From: an uncultured Pleurocapsa sp.
GTDB lineage: Bacteria > Cyanobacteriota > Cyanobacteriia > Cyanobacteriales > Xenococcaceae
NCBI GenBank assembly: GCA_937884735.1
Contig: CAKZYI010000448.1
Coordinates: 1-8,133 of the forward strand
Direction: 5' to 3'
Length of the DNA stretch: 8,133 nucleotides
Position numbers and translations under genes: made by a program. Below are positions 6,481-8,133 of this stretch, piece after piece; position 1 is the stretch's first letter, and the number at the start of each line of letters is the position of its first letter. A model generated the notes under the pieces. That model saw only the letters and a program-made list of their open reading frames with translations, made no database searches and was not told the DNA's origin.

Positions 6481-6653
6481 TCAAACTAAAGCATCAATTT
6501 GTTTTTGACTCAGACTTAGGTTAAACGAACAGTCTTCTCCCGTTTAGCCAACTAATATTGGGCTGCTAATGAGGTTATTATTTATGTCAGCTTTGAAAAA
6601 CCATTAGCATTGTTGTCGTCATATAGCTTACCGCTAATTCTACCTGTAGTCAT
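6481..6653 (-). pseudogene. decayed small gene, Ca-binding/SdrD-like fragment
   Basis: From the ATG at 6653 the frame reads MTTGRISGKLYDDNNANGF, a pattern like SdrD-B or dockerin-type extracellular domains, with a DDNNANG turn resembling a calcium loop. That frame stops at 6582. Shifting frame right after NGF continues a sensible protein: FKADINNNLISSPILVG, then an in-frame TAA, then TGEDCSFNLSLSQKQIDALV and a TGA stop at 6481. One frameshift plus one stop therefore joins about 56 residues of protein-like sequence, suggesting a small or truncated gene inactivated by two lesions. The composition is polar and free of membrane segments. No ribosome site is evident. The reconstruction was done by eye and the family likeness is weak, so it could be chance in a short stretch. 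Confidence 0.35.
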
Positions 6654-6733
6654 AAGAACAAATTAATTATTGTCGATTAAATGATTTGTTTATTGACCAA
6701 AACTATCTCAGAATTACTACTGAAATAAACGAG

Positions 6734-6739
6734 TATAAT
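6734..6739 (+). promoter_or_regulatory. possible -10 element of the NB-ARC gene
   Basis: A perfect TATAAT with no good -35 at 16-18 bp upstream; a TTGACC at 6693 is too far away (35-bp gap). Cyanobacterial promoters that rely on the -10 and an upstream activator look like this. The leader would be about 115 nt before the ATG at 6860. Confidence 0.35.
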
Positions 6740-6859
6740 ACGTAGTCGCTTACATAATTTATTTTTCCAATGGTTATGCATAAGTATATTATTCTAAAGC
6801 CAGATATTTTAACAACTAAAATATTATTAAGCTTTTAAGTAAGTTTTGTGAGACGATAA

Positions 6860-8133
6860 ATGAAGAAGTTTCGGCAAATACAAAAAGTAGTGAATTTTGA
6901 AACTGCCTTAAATTATGTCAATAAAATCTCGATTGAGAAAACGGGACAAAAGCTCAAAAAGCCAGAGATAGCTATACTGAATGGATGTTGGCAAGGAATG
7001 ACTTACGAGCAAATATCAAATTCTTCTGCCTACAGTACGAACTATTTGATGCGAGATATTGCGCCAAAACTATGGAAAACTTTGTCGAAAATTCTAGAAG
7101 ATAATATTGGCAAAACTAATTTCAGGTTAAAGTTATGTTCTTTGTACGAATCGACTGTTGGAAAAACTGAAAATTTGACTGAAGAAAATATCTCCGAGGC
7201 GAGTTCTAAGAATTGGCAAAACGCCTCATCTTCTCCATCATTTTTTTATGGTAGAGAGGTAGAATTAAGAACTTTTCAGCAATGGCTTTTGGAAGATCGA
7301 TGCCATTTGTTGAACATTTGGGGTTTGAATGGTTTGGGCAAAACTTCCCTAATGAAACGTCTGGGAGAGCAAATTCAAGACAGGTACGACGTTGTAATTT
7401 GGCGAAATTTTGCTGCACCCCCTAACCTAAGCGAACTTGTTGAAGATTTATTGAGTTCTGTGTTTGTAATTCCCAAGCAAAATGAAGAGCAGCTTTTACC
7501 TCAATTGATAGGGGTAATGCGATCGCATCGTTATTTGATTCTGCTCGACGGGATTGAAGCTATTATGCAACCCCATTCATTAGCAGGGAAGTATTTACCA
7601 GGCTATGAAAATTATGATTTATTCTTTAAAGCCATCGAACGAGATTCTCACCAAAGTTGCCTGGTAACAACTAGCTTAGAAAATGCTTACTCCAGCACAA
7701 ATAACAATAATTCCGTCCGTCATTGGAAGTTGACGGGATTATCAACAGCAGAAGCCAAAGCTCTATTAAAAGCAGAACAAATAAACAATGAAGAAGCAGA
7801 AACAAAAGTGATTTCATACTATCTAGAAAATCCTGAAAAGTTGATTTTTATTGCACAAATTGTTCGGCAGTTATTTAATAATAATATTCAAGAATTTTTG
7901 ACCCAAAAATTGCGGATTTTCGGCGAAATACATCGGCTATTAAACGACTCATTCGATCGCCTATCGGTATTAGAAAAAGAAATACTTTATTGGTTGGCTG
8001 CCGAATCACAACCTATGTGCTTGCCAGAAATTCAAAACAACTTGCCCCTATCAATCTATCCAGTCGAGCTGATCGAAGCTCTAAAATCTCTAGTACAGCG
8101 ATCGCTTTTAACCACCGAGCAAATTGAAGGTAG
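6860..8133 (+). CDS. STAND NTPase: vMAP-type N-terminal domain + NB-ARC (C-terminus beyond window)
   Basis: The first 424 codons of a larger protein; no stop is reached. Residues about 10-95 match the helical N-terminal domain found on many cyanobacterial NB-ARC/WD40 and vWA-MoxR-associated proteins: NFETALNYVN, then KPEIAILNGCWQGMTYEQIS and YLMRDIAPKLWKTLS. A linker follows (about 96-127), then FFYGREVELRTFQQWL (128-143), the usual entry to an NB-ARC domain. Walker A is GLNGLGKT at 155-162 (K161), Walker B is RYLILLDGIEAI with D230, and the sensor region includes TTSLENA near 270-276 and LTGLSTAEAKALL at 291-303. Residues about 360-424 look like the winged-helix part. Proteins of this build usually end in WD40 or TPR repeats that sense a ligand, and ATP/ADP exchange drives oligomerisation. 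The start ATG has only a weak preceding GTGAGA. Roles in defence or regulated signalling are known for STAND relatives; none is proven here. Confidence 0.88.
   Translation, partial: MKKFRQIQKVVNFETALNYVNKISIEKTGQKLKKPEIAILNGCWQGMTYEQISNSSAYSTNYLMRDIAPKLWKTLSKILEDNIGKTNFRLKLCSLYESTVGKTENLTEENISEASSKNWQNASSSPSFFYGREVELRTFQQWLLEDRCHLLNIWGLNGLGKTSLMKRLGEQIQDRYDVVIWRNFAAPPNLSELVEDLLSSVFVIPKQNEEQLLPQLIGVMRSHRYLILLDGIEAIMQPHSLAGKYLPGYENYDLFFKAIERDSHQSCLVTTSLENAYSSTNNNNSVRHWKLTGLSTAEAKALLKAEQINNEEAETKVISYYLENPEKLIFIAQIVRQLFNNNIQEFLTQKLRIFGEIHRLLNDSFDRLSVLEKEILYWLAAESQPMCLPEIQNNLPLSIYPVELIEALKSLVQRSLLTTEQIEG

Larger units (their letters stand above)
6345..6859. other. 515-bp divergent intergenic region
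   Basis: This separates the minus-strand dioxygenase-kinase operon from the plus-strand NB-ARC gene. It contains the tandem/inverted repeat element nearest the operon, a probable decayed small gene at 6481-6653 on the minus strand, and a -10-like element for the NB-ARC gene. An AT-only 7-bp hairpin, ATATTTT/AAAATAT (6804-6824), lies in the presumed leader of the NB-ARC gene. No other gene is supported. Confidence 0.5.
246..8105. repeat. nine HIP1 octamers (GCGATCGC) dispersed through the window
   Basis: Perfect GCGATCGC palindromes start at 246, 447, 2195, 2508, 4201, 4833, 5762, 7519 and 8098. A random sequence of this length would be expected to hold about 0.1. HIP1 over-representation is a hallmark of many cyanobacterial genomes. 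Eight of the nine lie inside the coding frames of tlyA, the 86-aa gene, the 236-aa gene, the fusion gene and the NB-ARC gene; the ninth forms the last codons of the hybrid kinase. Confidence 0.9.

Noticed and set aside
6693..6698. TTGACC as a -35 partner of TATAAT at 6734
   Set aside because: The gap is 35 bp, twice the workable spacing.
6770..6838. 22-residue upstream frame (MVMHKYIILKPDILTTKILLSF) in the leader of the NB-ARC gene
   Set aside because: No ribosome site and AT-driven composition; an AT-rich leader produces such frames by chance.

Overview
The window is almost certainly cyanobacterial. It is AT-rich, carries nine copies of the cyanobacterial octamer GCGATCGC (HIP1), and its recognisable proteins have a cyanobacterial flavour: a TlyA-type rRNA methyltransferase, a receiver-plus-histidine-kinase hybrid, and an NB-ARC NTPase with a vMAP-type N-terminal helical domain. 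The genus cannot be fixed from the sequence. No tRNA, rRNA, CRISPR array or intact insertion sequence was seen.

Layout. (1) 1-818, minus: a nearly complete TlyA gene that starts with TTG and runs off the left edge. (2) 892-2208, plus, divergent from tlyA: a soluble hybrid signalling protein with an N-terminal receiver, a long coiled coil and a HisKA_2-type kinase. (3) 2209-2459: a short low-content stretch holding a probable remnant of a HicB-like antitoxin N-terminus. (4) 2409-3200, minus: a tight cluster of three small genes. They encode a very acidic 107-residue protein, a 56-residue single-helix membrane protein, and an 86-residue aromatic-rich protein. A 10-bp inverted repeat bracketing a promoter-like element lies just upstream. 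(5) 3201-3633: no convincing gene. (6) 3634-6344, minus: a likely two-gene operon. The first gene is a 653-residue fusion of a PhyH-type Fe(II)/2-oxoglutarate dioxygenase with an APH/hydroxylysine-kinase-fold phosphotransferase; the second is a 236-residue conserved-looking protein of unknown function. (7) 6345-6859: a 515-bp gap with a 15-bp perfect tandem repeat framed by an 8-bp inverted repeat, a degraded small Ca-binding-like gene, and a -10-like element for the last gene. (8) 6860 to the right edge, plus: the first 424 codons of a STAND/NB-ARC NTPase whose sensor region lies outside the window.

The most interesting item is the hydroxylase-kinase fusion. One polypeptide seems able to create a hydroxyl group and then phosphorylate a hydroxyl, which suggests a two-step modification of one small molecule; the substrate is unknown. 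The second is the three-small-gene cluster with an operator-like palindrome. The third is the STAND protein, a plausible defence or signalling switch. Signs of decay (the HicB-like fragment and the broken small gene) suggest an accessory, turning-over neighbourhood around the housekeeping tlyA.
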